NCBI RefSeq assembly: GCF_001558155.1
Contig: NZ_LOAS01000008.1
Coordinates: forward strand, 186,001 to 250,000
DNA from: Aliiruegeria sabulilitoris
Lineage (GTDB): Bacteria > Pseudomonadota > Alphaproteobacteria > Rhodobacterales > Rhodobacteraceae
Direction of reading: 5' to 3'
Length of the DNA stretch: 64,000 bases
The notes under the pieces are model-generated. The model saw only the letters and a program-made list of their open reading frames with translations, was not told the origin of the DNA and did not search any database. The stretch's first letter is position 1. Each line of letters opens with the position of its first letter. Shown in pieces: positions 38,267 to 47,211 of this stretch. The translations under genes and the position numbers were made by a program.

Positions 38267-40780
38267 ATGGGAATAGTTCTTGTAACGACCGTTATCGCTT
38301 CTCTCTTCCTCGTCATCGGCGCGGCGGAACCGCTCGCCGCGCGCCTGCGCTTGCCGTACAGCGTCATTCTTGCCGTCCTCGGCGTGCTGATCGGTGCCGG
38401 CGCGACCTTCTTTCTGCGCACCGAACTCACCGACGCGCTGAACCCGGTGGCCGAGGCGATCCTGGGGCTGCCCATCCGGTCCGACGTATTCCTCTACGTC
38501 TTTCTGCCGACATTGCTGTTCCAGGCGACACTGGGAATGAACCTGCGCCGCATGCTCGACGACTGGGTGCCGATTCTGGTGCTCGCGGTGGTGGCGGTGG
38601 TGGTGGCGACGTTGAGTGTCGGCTACGCCCTGTTCTGGACCAGCACCCTGCCCCTCGTGGCCTGCCTGTTGATCGGCGCCATCGTCTCCACCACGGATCC
38701 CTCTGCCGTGGTGTCGATCTTCCGTTCGATCTCGGCCCCTCGGCGGCTTGCCCGGATCATCGAGGGCGAGAGCTTGCTGAATGACGCCGCCGCGATCGCG
38801 CTGTTCGGCCTGTTCATGGGCTATGTCATGCTCGGCGTTCCGGACCCGACGCTGGGCGACGCGCTTGGGCGTTTCCCGTATCTGATCGCGGGCGGGGCTG
38901 TCACGGGGTGGCTGGCCGCGCAGTTCGCGGTCTGGCTCATGGCCCTGTTCGCGCGTCACGAGATGGCGCAGCTTTCGATCTCGGTCGCCCTGCCCTATCT
39001 CGCCTATATCGTGGCCGAGCAGAGCATAGGGGCCTCCGGCGTGATCGCGGTGGTCGCCGCGGGCCTGACGCTGAACCTGACCGGACCGGGACGCCTGGCG
39101 CCGCAAGCCTGGGCCAATCTTCGCGAGTTGTGGGACGTGCTGGCGCACTGGGCCGGGGCGCTCATCTTCATCCTCGCCGCGCTGCTGATCCCCCGGCTTC
39201 TGGAAGAGGTCCGGCTGGCGGATTTCGCGCTGATCGGTGTGGTGGTCGCCGCCGCGATCGCAGCCCGCGCGGTGATCCTGTTCGGGTTGCTACCGTTGCT
39301 TGCGCTGCTGCGGGTCTCGCCCACGGTCGAACGCCCCTACCGGGTCGCGATCCTCTGGGGCGGGCTGCGCGGCGCGGTCACCCTTGCGCTTGCGCTTGCA
39401 GTGACGGAAAGCTTCCGGGTGCCCGACGGCATCCAGCGTGTGGTCGGCATCCTGGCGACGGGCTTCGTGCTGTTCACCCTGATCGTGCAGGGTACCACGC
39501 TCAGAACGGTCATCCGCAAGCTAGGGCTGGACCGCCTCTCGCCTATTGACGAGGCGTTGTCGCGGCAGGTGGTGGCCGTGGCGCTACAAACGGTACGAGA
39601 GGACGTGGCCCGGACCACCGTAGATTACGAGTTGAGCCACGACATCGTGCGCGTCGAGGCCAAGAGGTTCGGCGAACGACTGGAAGGGGCCGTCAAACAG
39701 GCCGAGGACAGCGCCGACATTCTCGACCGCGACCGCATCACGCTCGGCTTGATCGCGCTGGCCGGCCATGAACGCGATACGATCCTGGCCGGAATGCGCG
39801 AGAGGATGATTTCGGCGCGCATGGCCGAACAGGTGCTCTCGGATGCCGACCGGCTGATCGAGGGCGCACGCATCGCTGGCCGCAGCGGTTATCAGCAGGC
39901 AGCGCGGCGCAGCATCACCTATGGACGCGCCTTCCGAACCGCTGTCTGGCTGAACAACCGGCTTGGCCTGTCCCGGCCACTGGCGCGCATGACCGCCGAC
40001 CGGTTCGAACGACTGCTCTCTCAGCGCCTTATCCTGCGCGATCTCGGCGCCTTCATCGACGGGCGCATCCGCCGCATTCATGGTCGGCGGGTGGCCGATC
40101 TGCTCGCCGAACTGCTCTCGCGAAGGGTCGAAGGGGTGGAAACCGCGCTGGAAGGGTTGCGGCTGCAATATCCCGGCTATGCCGAGGAACTGGAACGCCG
40201 TTTCATCCGTCGTACCGCGCTGCGGATCGAGGAGCGCGAATACACCACAATGCGCGAGGATGGCCTGATCGGGGCAGAGGTCTACTCCACGCTGATGCAG
40301 GACCTCTCGGCGCGGCGTGCGGCGAGCGAGGAGCGCCCGCGCCTCGACATCGCACTCCGGCGCACCGAGATCATCCGGCAGTTCCCGCTCTTCTCCGATC
40401 TCGATGCCAAGCTTCAGAAGCGTCTGGGGCGCGCGATGCAAACCCGCCACGTGAATTCCGGCGACGTGATCATCCACAGGGAGGAAGCGAGCAAGAGCGT
40501 CTACTTCATCGCCTCCGGCGCGGTCGAGTTGGAACGTGCCGGGCAAACATGGCGGCTGGGACGCGGCGAGATGTTCGGGCATATGGCTATCCTGATGCGC
40601 AAACCCCGCCTCGCCGAGGTCCGTGCCATCGCGCCGTCGACTCTGCTCGAATTGGACGAGGAGCGGTTCCTGCGCCTTCTCAAGCGGAGCGAGGCGATAC
40701 GGCGGGCGGTTCAGGACGGCGCCGAGAAACGCGGCGTCGTGCTGCCCGAAGACCTGTTTCCGGACCAGAAACTCTCCTGA
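38267..40780 (+). CDS. Na+/H+ antiporter (CPA1) with C-terminal cyclic-nucleotide-binding domain
   Basis: An 837-residue protein. Residues about 1-400 form the 12-helix Na+/H+ exchanger domain (PLAARLRLPYSVILAVLGVLIG, SLLNDAAAIALF with the ND ion site, LWGGLRGAVTLALAL). A long soluble region of about 420-700 is rich in charged helices. Residues about 705-825 form a cNMP-binding/CRP-like domain (FPLFSDLDAKLQKRL, SGDVIIHREEASKSVYFIASG, RGEMFGHMAIL). This layout resembles SOS1/NHE-type exchangers. It likely exports Na+ for H+ at the inner membrane under ligand control. Nothing in the neighbourhood indicates specific regulation. Confidence 0.9.
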   Translation: MGIVLVTTVIASLFLVIGAAEPLAARLRLPYSVILAVLGVLIGAGATFFLRTELTDALNPVAEAILGLPIRSDVFLYVFLPTLLFQATLGMNLRRMLDDWVPILVLAVVAVVVATLSVGYALFWTSTLPLVACLLIGAIVSTTDPSAVVSIFRSISAPRRLARIIEGESLLNDAAAIALFGLFMGYVMLGVPDPTLGDALGRFPYLIAGGAVTGWLAAQFAVWLMALFARHEMAQLSISVALPYLAYIVAEQSIGASGVIAVVAAGLTLNLTGPGRLAPQAWANLRELWDVLAHWAGALIFILAALLIPRLLEEVRLADFALIGVVVAAAIAARAVILFGLLPLLALLRVSPTVERPYRVAILWGGLRGAVTLALALAVTESFRVPDGIQRVVGILATGFVLFTLIVQGTTLRTVIRKLGLDRLSPIDEALSRQVVAVALQTVREDVARTTVDYELSHDIVRVEAKRFGERLEGAVKQAEDSADILDRDRITLGLIALAGHERDTILAGMRERMISARMAEQVLSDADRLIEGARIAGRSGYQQAARRSITYGRAFRTAVWLNNRLGLSRPLARMTADRFERLLSQRLILRDLGAFIDGRIRRIHGRRVADLLAELLSRRVEGVETALEGLRLQYPGYAEELERRFIRRTALRIEEREYTTMREDGLIGAEVYSTLMQDLSARRAASEERPRLDIALRRTEIIRQFPLFSDLDAKLQKRLGRAMQTRHVNSGDVIIHREEASKSVYFIASGAVELERAGQTWRLGRGEMFGHMAILMRKPRLAEVRAIAPSTLLELDEERFLRLLKRSEAIRRAVQDGAEKRGVVLPEDLFPDQKLS

Positions 40781-40922
40781 TCCGGCTCGTCCATGCATTT
40801 CGCCTGCATGGAGAACGCGATTTTACCCCAGTCCGACCTGAAAAAGCGCGCGTAATTCCCTCGCGTTTCGTACAATCGTTGATAATATACCGGCGAAACA
40901 TCAACGATATCTGGGTGAAAAC

Positions 40923-41438
40923 GTGACCAGCACCGCGCCGCGCCGTATCGTCTCTTCCCGTCACCTTGCCGAAGGCGAAGGCTGGGAGATGTCGGAATTC
41001 GAATACGGCATGATCATTGTCCACAATGCCTTCAACCGTTGGATGCAGCGCTGCATGACCGCGGCCGGCGGGGCCGATCTGGGGCCGCTGGAAATTCTCG
41101 TCCTCCACCACGTCAATCACCGCGACCGGGAGAAGCGCCTCTCGGACATCTGCTTCCTGCTCAATATCGAGGACATGCACACGGTGAACTACGCGCTGCG
41201 CAAGCTGATGAAATCGGACCTTCTGGTCTCCGAAAAGCGCGGCAAGGAAGTTTTCTACAGCGCCTCGGAAGCAGGTCAGGAACTCTGCGAACGGTATCGG
41301 CAGATCCGGGAGCAATGCCTTCTGGAGCCACTTTTGCAAGGCGGCGTCGAAGGCGAGCAGCTTCGCAACGTCGGCTCCATCCTGCGCACGCTGTCTGGCC
41401 AATATGATCAAGCGAGCCGGGCGGCAGCGTCGCTCTGA
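40923..41438 (+). CDS. MarR-like winged-helix transcriptional regulator
   Basis: A 171-residue predicted regulator of the MarR-type group with a winged helix at about residues 55-125 (LGPLEILVLHHVNH, DICFLLNIEDMHTVNYALRKLMKSDLL, RGKEVFYSASEAG). The start is GTG at 40923 with a weak GGTGA upstream; an ATG at 40989 is possible, but the region before it (IVSSRHLAEGEGWE) looks like the family N-terminus. It follows the antiporter by 142 bases and is convergent with the TRAP genes. Target and ligand are unknown. Confidence 0.82.
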   Translation: MTSTAPRRIVSSRHLAEGEGWEMSEFEYGMIIVHNAFNRWMQRCMTAAGGADLGPLEILVLHHVNHRDREKRLSDICFLLNIEDMHTVNYALRKLMKSDLLVSEKRGKEVFYSASEAGQELCERYRQIREQCLLEPLLQGGVEGEQLRNVGSILRTLSGQYDQASRAAASL

Positions 41439-41545
41439 AGCAGCGGCGTCCTTGGCTCTCGCGCAGTGGTCGGTTTCGACGGCGGCGCGCAACTGGTAGC
41501 ACCCGGTTCGAACGCCTTTCCACCAAACGTTCTTCCATCACACCA

Positions 41546-41624
41546 ACGATCCTGCGGATCGTGCCCCAGGCGGGGATAAATCAGGTCAGAAGAAATCGCG
41601 GGGGTTTGGGGGCAGAGCCCCCAA
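41546..41624. repeat. Intergenic stem-loop repeat, copy A
   Basis: Architecture: ACGATCC-TGC-GGATCGT hairpin (41546-41562), CCCC-N4-GGGG hairpin (41564-41575), an AT-richer linker, then TTGGGGGC-AGA-GCCCCCAA (41606-41624). The same order of elements recurs at 54797-54914. It lies between convergent genes and its last hairpin may terminate both. I recall similar repeats in Rhodobacterales intergenic regions, but that is memory and not a search. Confidence 0.65.
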
Positions 41625-41675
41625 TCGTCCCAACCGGCTCCGACCGATCATCCAAGTGGATGGCTCATTCGCAGA

Positions 41676-42989
41676 TCAGTTCCCCATCGCGTTCGGCAGC
41701 ATTGTCACGATCCCCGGGAACACGGTGATCAGCAACAGCCCCAGCATCAGCAGCAGGAAAAAGGGCAGAGCGGCCTTGGCAACCCGCAGAATATCGATGC
41801 CAGTCAGTCCCTGGATCACAAAGAGGTTGAAACCAACGGGCGGGGTGATCTGGCTCATTTCGACCACGAGCACGAGGAAGATGCCGAACCAGAGCGGGTC
41901 GATACCGACGGCCTGCACGATCGGCAAGATGATTGAGGTGGTCAGCACGACGACCGAGATCCCGTCGAGGAAGCAGCCCAGCAGCACGAAAAACACCGTC
42001 AGCACCGCCAGCAGCGCATGGGGCGAGAGGTCGAACGTGCCGATCCAGGCGGCGAGGTTACGCGGGATGCCGGTGAAGCCCATTGCGATGGCGAGGAAGC
42101 CCGCCCCGAACAGGATCAGCGCAATCATGCAGGAGGTCCGCGTGGCCGACATCAGCGCTTCCATGAACTCGGTGCGTCCGAAGCTGCCGGTCATCACCGC
42201 CAGAACGGTCGCCAGGACCACGCCCACCGCGGCCGCATCGGTCGGCGAGGCGACGCCGGTATAGATCGTGCCGATCACGCCGGCGATAAGCAGCATCACC
42301 GGCAGAAGCCGACGGGAGGCAACGAATTTCTCCCGCAGGGACATCGTGTCATCCTCTTTCGGGATCGAATCCGGCGCCATCCAGGCGCGGATCATCACGT
42401 AGCCGCCAAAGAGACAGACCAGCATGAAGCCGGGCAGTATGCCGGCGATGAAGAGCCGGGCGATGGATTGCTCGGTCGCTACGCCATAGACGATCAGGAT
42501 GATCGAAGGCGGAATCAGGAAGCCGAGCGTGGCGGAGCCCGCCAGCGTACCGAGGATCAGGCTCTCGGGATAGCCGCGTGCCTTGAGCTCCGGCACGGAC
42601 ATCCGCCCAATGGTGGCCGCGGTCGCGGCCGAGGAGCCGGAGACGGCGGCGAAGATCGCGCAACCCAGCACGTTCACATGCAGCAGGCGCCCGGGCAGTC
42701 GGGTCAGCCACGGGGCGAGGCCCGAGAACATGTCCTCCGATAGGCGGGACCTGAGCAGGATCTCCCCCATCAGGATGAAGAGCGGCAACGCGGCCAGCGG
42801 CCAGGAATGGCTATGCCCCCAGAGCGTCGTGGCCAGCACCAGCCCGGCCGGCGCATTGGAAAAGGCGACGATAGCGACGAAGGCCATGATCATCAGCGAC
42901 AGCGCCACCCAGACGCCCGCGGCCAGAAGCGCGATCAGAAGGCTCAGCAGGATGCCGAAGATGACGGGATCGGAAAGTTCGGCCATCAT
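41676..42989 (-). CDS. dctM: TRAP transporter large permease (DctM family)
   Basis: A 437-residue membrane protein with about 12 helices and DctM landmarks: LPLFILMGEILLRS, AVSGSSAATAATIGRMSVPE, GSATLGFLIPPSIILIVYG and VASPTDAAAVGV. It forms the translocation channel of a TRAP transporter with the DctQ and DctP subunits encoded upstream on the minus strand. Divergence from pxpBCA suggests that the substrate is 5-oxoproline or a related amino acid derivative. The last helix and short C-terminus are complete. Confidence 0.94.
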   Translation of the reverse strand: MMAELSDPVIFGILLSLLIALLAAGVWVALSLMIMAFVAIVAFSNAPAGLVLATTLWGHSHSWPLAALPLFILMGEILLRSRLSEDMFSGLAPWLTRLPGRLLHVNVLGCAIFAAVSGSSAATAATIGRMSVPELKARGYPESLILGTLAGSATLGFLIPPSIILIVYGVATEQSIARLFIAGILPGFMLVCLFGGYVMIRAWMAPDSIPKEDDTMSLREKFVASRRLLPVMLLIAGVIGTIYTGVASPTDAAAVGVVLATVLAVMTGSFGRTEFMEALMSATRTSCMIALILFGAGFLAIAMGFTGIPRNLAAWIGTFDLSPHALLAVLTVFFVLLGCFLDGISVVVLTTSIILPIVQAVGIDPLWFGIFLVLVVEMSQITPPVGFNLFVIQGLTGIDILRVAKAALPFFLLLMLGLLLITVFPGIVTMLPNAMGN

Positions 42990-42990
42990 G

Positions 42991-43515
42991 TCACTCCGAT
43001 CCGAAATCGATGATAACGGGCGCTCGGTTGCGCACCGATTGCACGAGCGTGTCCAGCAGCGCCACGGTCAGCAGGACCAGCCCAGTCACCATCGTGAGTT
43101 GCGGAATCCAGAGCGGCACCGCGATGATGCCGGGCGAGGTATCGCCGTAATGCAGGCTCTCCAGCAGAAGCTGCACGGAAAACCAGGTGGCATAGCCAAC
43201 CATCGCCGCGCCAAGCGCAAGCGACACCATCTCGGCCACCCATTGCCCGCCCTTTGGCAGCCGCGAGACCAGCAGGTTGACCCGGATATGGGCGCCCGCG
43301 CGCAGCGTGTAGGCCATGGCGAGAAAGCTCGCCGCCGCCAGCGCGAAGCCCGCGAAATCGGCATAGGATGGAATGGTATAGGAGAGCGCCGGCCCTCCGA
43401 TGCGCGCGAGGATATTCAGCCCGACCTGGGCCGACACGAGCAGGCAGATCGCCAATATGCTGAGCGCAGCCAGCCCGCCGGCGGCGGTGTAGAGCGTATC
43501 TAGGACACGTCGCAT
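42991..43515 (-). CDS. dctQ: TRAP transporter small permease (DctQ family)
   Basis: A 174-residue protein with four hydrophobic helices at about 9-30, 48-68, 90-113 and 130-155 and the conserved segment AGAHIRVNLLVSRLP. It sits 1 base before dctM and 57 bases after dctP; the dctP gap holds a terminator-like hairpin. It bridges DctP and DctM function in the inner membrane. Confidence 0.9.
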   Translation of the reverse strand: MRRVLDTLYTAAGGLAALSILAICLLVSAQVGLNILARIGGPALSYTIPSYADFAGFALAAASFLAMAYTLRAGAHIRVNLLVSRLPKGGQWVAEMVSLALGAAMVGYATWFSVQLLLESLHYGDTSPGIIAVPLWIPQLTMVTGLVLLTVALLDTLVQSVRNRAPVIIDFGSE

Positions 43516-43534
43516 TCAGGGCTCCCCCGAATAG

Positions 43535-43565
43535 GAAAAGGCCCCCCGCAATGGTGCAGGGGGCC
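43535..43565 (-). terminator. Attenuator-like terminator between dctP and dctQ
   Basis: On the minus strand GGCCCCCTGC pairs with GCGGGGGGCC (one T-G) around ACCATT and is followed by TTTTCC. It begins a few bases past the dctP stop. Partial termination here would give more DctP than DctQM. Confidence 0.7.
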
Positions 43566-43572
43566 GTTTGGA

Positions 43573-44535
43573 TTACTGATTGTAGGCTTCGAGGATCGCT
43601 TTCGCCTCGTCGGAGGCTTTCTCGTTCCACTTCTCGAGCATTGCCGCGCCGATGGCCTGCAGTCCGGCAACCAGTTCCTCGGAAGGTTGAACGATGGTGA
43701 TGCCGTTTTCTTCCATCACCTTGGTCTTGGCCGCAGCCTCTTCCTTGGACATCTCCCAGCCACGCGTCTCAGCTGCGGCGGCGGCGGTCATTACGGCTTC
43801 CTGCACCGTCGGGTCGAGCTTGTCGAAGACGCGCTGGTTCACCACCACGATATTCTTCGGCACCCAGGCGTCGATCGCGGTGTAATGGGTCACGAAATCC
43901 CAGGCCTTGGAGTTGGCGCCGGTGGAGGGCGATGTGATCATCGCCTCGACCTGGCCGGTGGAGAAGGCCTGCGGAATGTCGGCGGCTTCGACCTGCACCG
44001 GGGCGGCCTTGGCAAGGGCGGCGAATTCTTCCAGCGCGGCATTATAGGCGCGGAAGCGCAGGCCGGCGAGGTCATCCACCGTCTTGATCTCGCCATTGGT
44101 ATAGAGCCCCTGTGCCGGCCACGGCACCGAGAAGAGCGGCATCAGGCCTTCCTTGGCCAGCAGTTCCGTCACCACCGGCTTTTGTGCTGCCCAGAGCTTG
44201 GCGGCGTCGTCATAGGAGGTCGCCACGAAGGGCTGGCTGTCGAGGCCATAGGCGAGGTCGTCATTGGACAGGCGCGACAGGAAGAACTCCCCGATCGGCA
44301 CCTGGCGCGAGCGCACGGCGTTCTTGATCTCGGCGTGCGGGAACAGCGAATTGGCCGAGTGAACGGTGATTTCGAGCGCGCCGTCTGTGGCCGCGGCGAC
44401 ATCTTCGGCGAAGGTGCGGATATTCTGGGTGTGGAAAGTGGCGTCGCCGTAGGGGGTTGGCATGTCCCATGTCTCGGCGGCGAGCGGTGCTGCAATCATC
44501 AGCGCGGCCATGGCCGGCGCGGCAATCCTGATCAT
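43573..44535 (-). CDS. dctP: TRAP transporter substrate-binding protein (DctP family)
   Basis: A 320-residue periplasmic protein with a signal peptide of about 20 residues ending PLAA. The mature N-terminus (ETWDMPTPYGDATFHTQNIR), EIKNAVRSRQVPIGEF and the substrate-carboxylate segment GLRFRAYN follow the DctP plan. The start at 44535 gives the signal peptide directly and has an AGGAGAGAA upstream. It heads dctPQM and is divergent from the 5-oxoprolinase genes, so 5-oxoproline (pyroglutamate) is the most likely ligand; this is inferred from context only. Confidence 0.9.
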   Translation of the reverse strand: MIRIAAPAMAALMIAAPLAAETWDMPTPYGDATFHTQNIRTFAEDVAAATDGALEITVHSANSLFPHAEIKNAVRSRQVPIGEFFLSRLSNDDLAYGLDSQPFVATSYDDAAKLWAAQKPVVTELLAKEGLMPLFSVPWPAQGLYTNGEIKTVDDLAGLRFRAYNAALEEFAALAKAAPVQVEAADIPQAFSTGQVEAMITSPSTGANSKAWDFVTHYTAIDAWVPKNIVVVNQRVFDKLDPTVQEAVMTAAAAAETRGWEMSKEEAAAKTKVMEENGITIVQPSEELVAGLQAIGAAMLEKWNEKASDEAKAILEAYNQ

Positions 44536-44602
44536 CTCGTTCTCTCCTGCTGGTTCTCCCCGGCATACCCGGGTTCTTGATAACTTCATCAAGAACATTA
44601 CG

Positions 44603-44663
44603 TTGACAATTTGCAAGCGTTTTGTAACCTGAACCCACAGTACGCCGCCGGAAATTGACAATT
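44603..44663. promoter_or_regulatory. Direct repeats in the dctP-pxpB divergent promoter region
   Basis: The 9-mer TTGACAATT occurs at 44603-44611 and again at 44655-44663. Each includes a TTGACA that could act as a plus-strand -35 hexamer, but the repetition 52 bases apart also fits a pair of regulator sites controlling both the TRAP and pxp operons. No regulator gene is adjacent. Confidence 0.4.
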
Positions 44664-44688
44664 AACCGCTCAAAAAGACAGCATTAAC

Positions 44689-45426
44689 GTGAAATCAGAT
44701 CAAGAAACGGGCTTCCCGCAGATCTCCCCGCTGGGCATCGACGGCCTGTTGGTTCGATTCGCCGACCGGTTCGACGATGCCGCCAACCGCGCCGCCCTCG
44801 CCTTCCGAGCTTTGGCCGATGCAATGGCGGATGTGCAGGAAACCTCCACATCGCTTGGCGCCGTCTATTTGCGCTTCGATCCGCACACGCTTGCCCATGC
44901 GGACCTTATGGACAGGCTCAGGGGGCTGCTCGCCGAGCGGAACTGGTACGACGCGCCCCTGCCTGCAAACCACCGGGTCTGGCGAATCCCGACTGTCTAT
45001 GGAGGCGCGCATGGTCCGCAGCTCGACGCCACCGCCGATCTGGCAGGCACGGATGCCGACAGCGCCATCGAAGCGCTTTCCACCGCGCGGCTGCGGGTCA
45101 TGGCCATCGGCTTTGCCCCCGGATTTCCCTATCTCGGCCAACTTCCCGAACGCTGGAACCTGCCGCGCCATGACGACCTGAAAACGGCCGTGCCACCGGG
45201 CGCACTTTGCCTGGCGATCCGCCAATGCGTGCTCTTTCCCACCCAGAGCCCCACCGGCTGGCGCCATGTCGGCACCACCGCCTTCCGCAGCTTCCGCCCC
45301 GATCACGACCAGCCCTTCCTGCTGCAACCGGGCGACGAGATCCTGTTTCCCGCAGCGCCGGCGCGCGACTTCGACCGTCTCGCGGAAGCACCCAATGGTG
45401 GCGCAAGCTGCGAGCCCGCCCCATGA
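44689..45426 (+). CDS. pxpB: 5-oxoprolinase subunit PxpB
   Basis: A 245-residue protein of the KipI/PxpB (carboxyltransferase domain subunit 1) family, with AIGFAPGFPYLGQLPE, LCLAIRQCVLFPTQSPTGWRHVGTT and LLQPGDEILFPA as landmark segments. With PxpC and PxpA it forms the prokaryotic ATP-dependent 5-oxoprolinase that opens 5-oxoproline to glutamate. The GTG start at 44689 is chosen because no suitable ATG precedes the conserved region; the ribosome site is weak. Its stop overlaps the pxpC start (ATGA). Confidence 0.9.
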   Translation: MKSDQETGFPQISPLGIDGLLVRFADRFDDAANRAALAFRALADAMADVQETSTSLGAVYLRFDPHTLAHADLMDRLRGLLAERNWYDAPLPANHRVWRIPTVYGGAHGPQLDATADLAGTDADSAIEALSTARLRVMAIGFAPGFPYLGQLPERWNLPRHDDLKTAVPPGALCLAIRQCVLFPTQSPTGWRHVGTTAFRSFRPDHDQPFLLQPGDEILFPAAPARDFDRLAEAPNGGASCEPAP

Positions 45427-46439
45427 ACACGTTGATTCTCCACCGCACCGGCCCCGGCACGAGCGTGCAGGACCTCGGGCGCAGCGGCTTCCTCGCCCAG
45501 GGCCTTTCGCGCGGCGGCGCCGCCGACCCCGTCGCGCTGGCCGAAGGGGCCGCGCTGCTCAACCAGCCCCCTGCCCTTGCCGCGTTGGAAATCGTGTCCA
45601 GCGTCGAGGTCGAGGTCACGCAACCGACCTGGATCGCGCTCACCGGCGCACCGAAAAAGGCCAGCCGCGACGGCCAGCCGCTGTGCTGGAACGCCTGCCA
45701 CCGGCTCGACCCCGGGCAGCGCCTGAGCCTCGGCACCGCGACAGAGGGAAATTACGCCTATCTCCACCTCGCGGGCGGCATCGAGACGCCGCAACAGGTC
45801 GGCGGGCGCGGCGCGCATCTGACCGCCAGGCTCGGCCCCGTTCTGTCCGATGGAACGCGCCTGCCGATCGGCCCGCCACCGGAGCCCAACCAGCGCGAGC
45901 GCGCCCTGCCCTCCGAAAGCCGCTTCGGCGGTGGCGAAATCCGCGTGCTGGCCGGACCGCAGACAGGCCTGTTCCCCGCAGAGGTGCTGGAGCGTTTCCT
46001 TGCCACGCCCTTTATCCGAACAGCCTGGGGAAATCGCCAGGGCGTGAAGCTCGGCCATGAAGGCGAGGGCTTCCGCCCTGCCGGCGGGCTCGACCTCATG
46101 TCCGAGGTCATCGTGCCGGGCGACATCCAGGTGACGGGGGATGGCACGCCCTATGTGCTCGGCCCGGAATGCCAGACCATCGGCGGCTACCCCCGCATCG
46201 CAACCGTCGCCCCGCAGGATCTGCCCCGGGTCATGCAGGCCACGCCCGGCGCGCGGTTGCGCTTCCGCATGGTGACGCTAGAGGAGGCGCTGGCCTCGCA
46301 CCGGGCCATCGAACGTGTGTATGATGACGCAAGCGGCCAATTGCAGGCGCAGGAAAGCAACCCATATCACAACCTGATGGTGCACAACCTCATCTCCGGG
46401 GTCGCCATCGACATTTTCGACAGCGAGGACGACGCATGA
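45423..46439 (+). CDS. pxpC: 5-oxoprolinase subunit PxpC
   Basis: A 338-residue biotin-dependent-carboxyltransferase-like (KipA/PxpC) protein: TGPGTSVQDLGRSGF, RGGAADPVALAEG, TGAPKKASRDG and VPGDIQVTGDGTPYVLGPECQTIGGYP are typical. It pairs with PxpB to phosphorylate or activate the 5-oxoproline ring during ATP-driven hydrolysis. The ATG overlaps the pxpB stop and its own stop overlaps the pxpA start, both as ATGA, showing tight translational coupling of the three subunits. Confidence 0.93.
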   Translation: MNTLILHRTGPGTSVQDLGRSGFLAQGLSRGGAADPVALAEGAALLNQPPALAALEIVSSVEVEVTQPTWIALTGAPKKASRDGQPLCWNACHRLDPGQRLSLGTATEGNYAYLHLAGGIETPQQVGGRGAHLTARLGPVLSDGTRLPIGPPPEPNQRERALPSESRFGGGEIRVLAGPQTGLFPAEVLERFLATPFIRTAWGNRQGVKLGHEGEGFRPAGGLDLMSEVIVPGDIQVTGDGTPYVLGPECQTIGGYPRIATVAPQDLPRVMQATPGARLRFRMVTLEEALASHRAIERVYDDASGQLQAQESNPYHNLMVHNLISGVAIDIFDSEDDA

Positions 46440-47194
46440 ACCGCCGGATCGATCTCAACGCAGACATGGGCGAAGGCTATGGCCGCTGGAGCATTGGCAA
46501 CGATGCCGCGCTGCTGGAACATATCACTTCGGCCAATATCGCCTGCGGGCTGCATGCGGGCGACCCCGACGTGATGGCCGCCACCATGGCCGCCGCGCTG
46601 GCAATGGGCGTGAACCTTGGCGCGCATCCAGGCTTTCCGGATATTCAGGGCTTTGGCCGCCGCCGGATGACCCTGCCCGAGGCGTCGCTGCGCAACATGA
46701 TCCGCTACCAGCTTGGCGCCGCCGATGCGATGGCGCGCGCGGCGGGCGGGCGGCTGCAGCATTTCAAGCTGCATGGTGCGCTTTCCAACATGGCGTCCGA
46801 GGATGCCGCGCTGGCGCGGGCCTGCTACGAAACCGCCCTCGATTTCGATCCCGAACTGGTGATCCTGATCCTGCCGCTGACGGCGATGGAAGAGGCGATG
46901 GAGGTGCTCGGCGGCGAATGGGCGGGCGAGATATTTGCCGACCGCGCCTACAACGAGGACGCAACGCTGGTGGACCGTTCCCAACCGGGCGCGATGATCC
47001 ATGACGGGGCGCAGGCGGCGGCAAACATGGCGGCGATGGTGCGCGAACAGGCGATCATCTGCGCCTCCGGCAAGCGCCTGCCATGTCGCATCGATACGAT
47101 CTGCGTGCATGGCGACACGCCCGAAAGCCTCGAAATCGCGCGCGCCGTTCGTGCGGGGCTCGAAGCGGACGGGCACGAGGTTGCCCCGCTCTGA
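46436..47194 (+). CDS. pxpA: 5-oxoprolinase subunit PxpA (LamB/YcsF family)
   Basis: A 252-residue LamB/YcsF-family protein opening with the diagnostic DLNADMGEGYG, followed by NIACGLHAGDPDVM, NLGAHPGFPD and FKLHGALSN. PxpA completes the 5-oxoprolinase complex; all three subunits are required in characterised bacteria. It ends 17 bases from the convergent HisD/HpsN-like gene with no room for a terminator. Confidence 0.95.
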   Translation: MNRRIDLNADMGEGYGRWSIGNDAALLEHITSANIACGLHAGDPDVMAATMAAALAMGVNLGAHPGFPDIQGFGRRRMTLPEASLRNMIRYQLGAADAMARAAGGRLQHFKLHGALSNMASEDAALARACYETALDFDPELVILILPLTAMEEAMEVLGGEWAGEIFADRAYNEDATLVDRSQPGAMIHDGAQAAANMAAMVREQAIICASGKRLPCRIDTICVHGDTPESLEIARAVRAGLEADGHEVAPL

Positions 47195-47211
47195 CGGCGG
47201 GACGCGCAGGT

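Noticed and set aside
37817-39148. A 443-codon minus-strand frame covering the large gap and the start of the antiporter gene
   Set aside because: Its sequence is Gln/Arg/His-rich low complexity, it runs antisense through the conserved exchanger domain and has no ribosome site.
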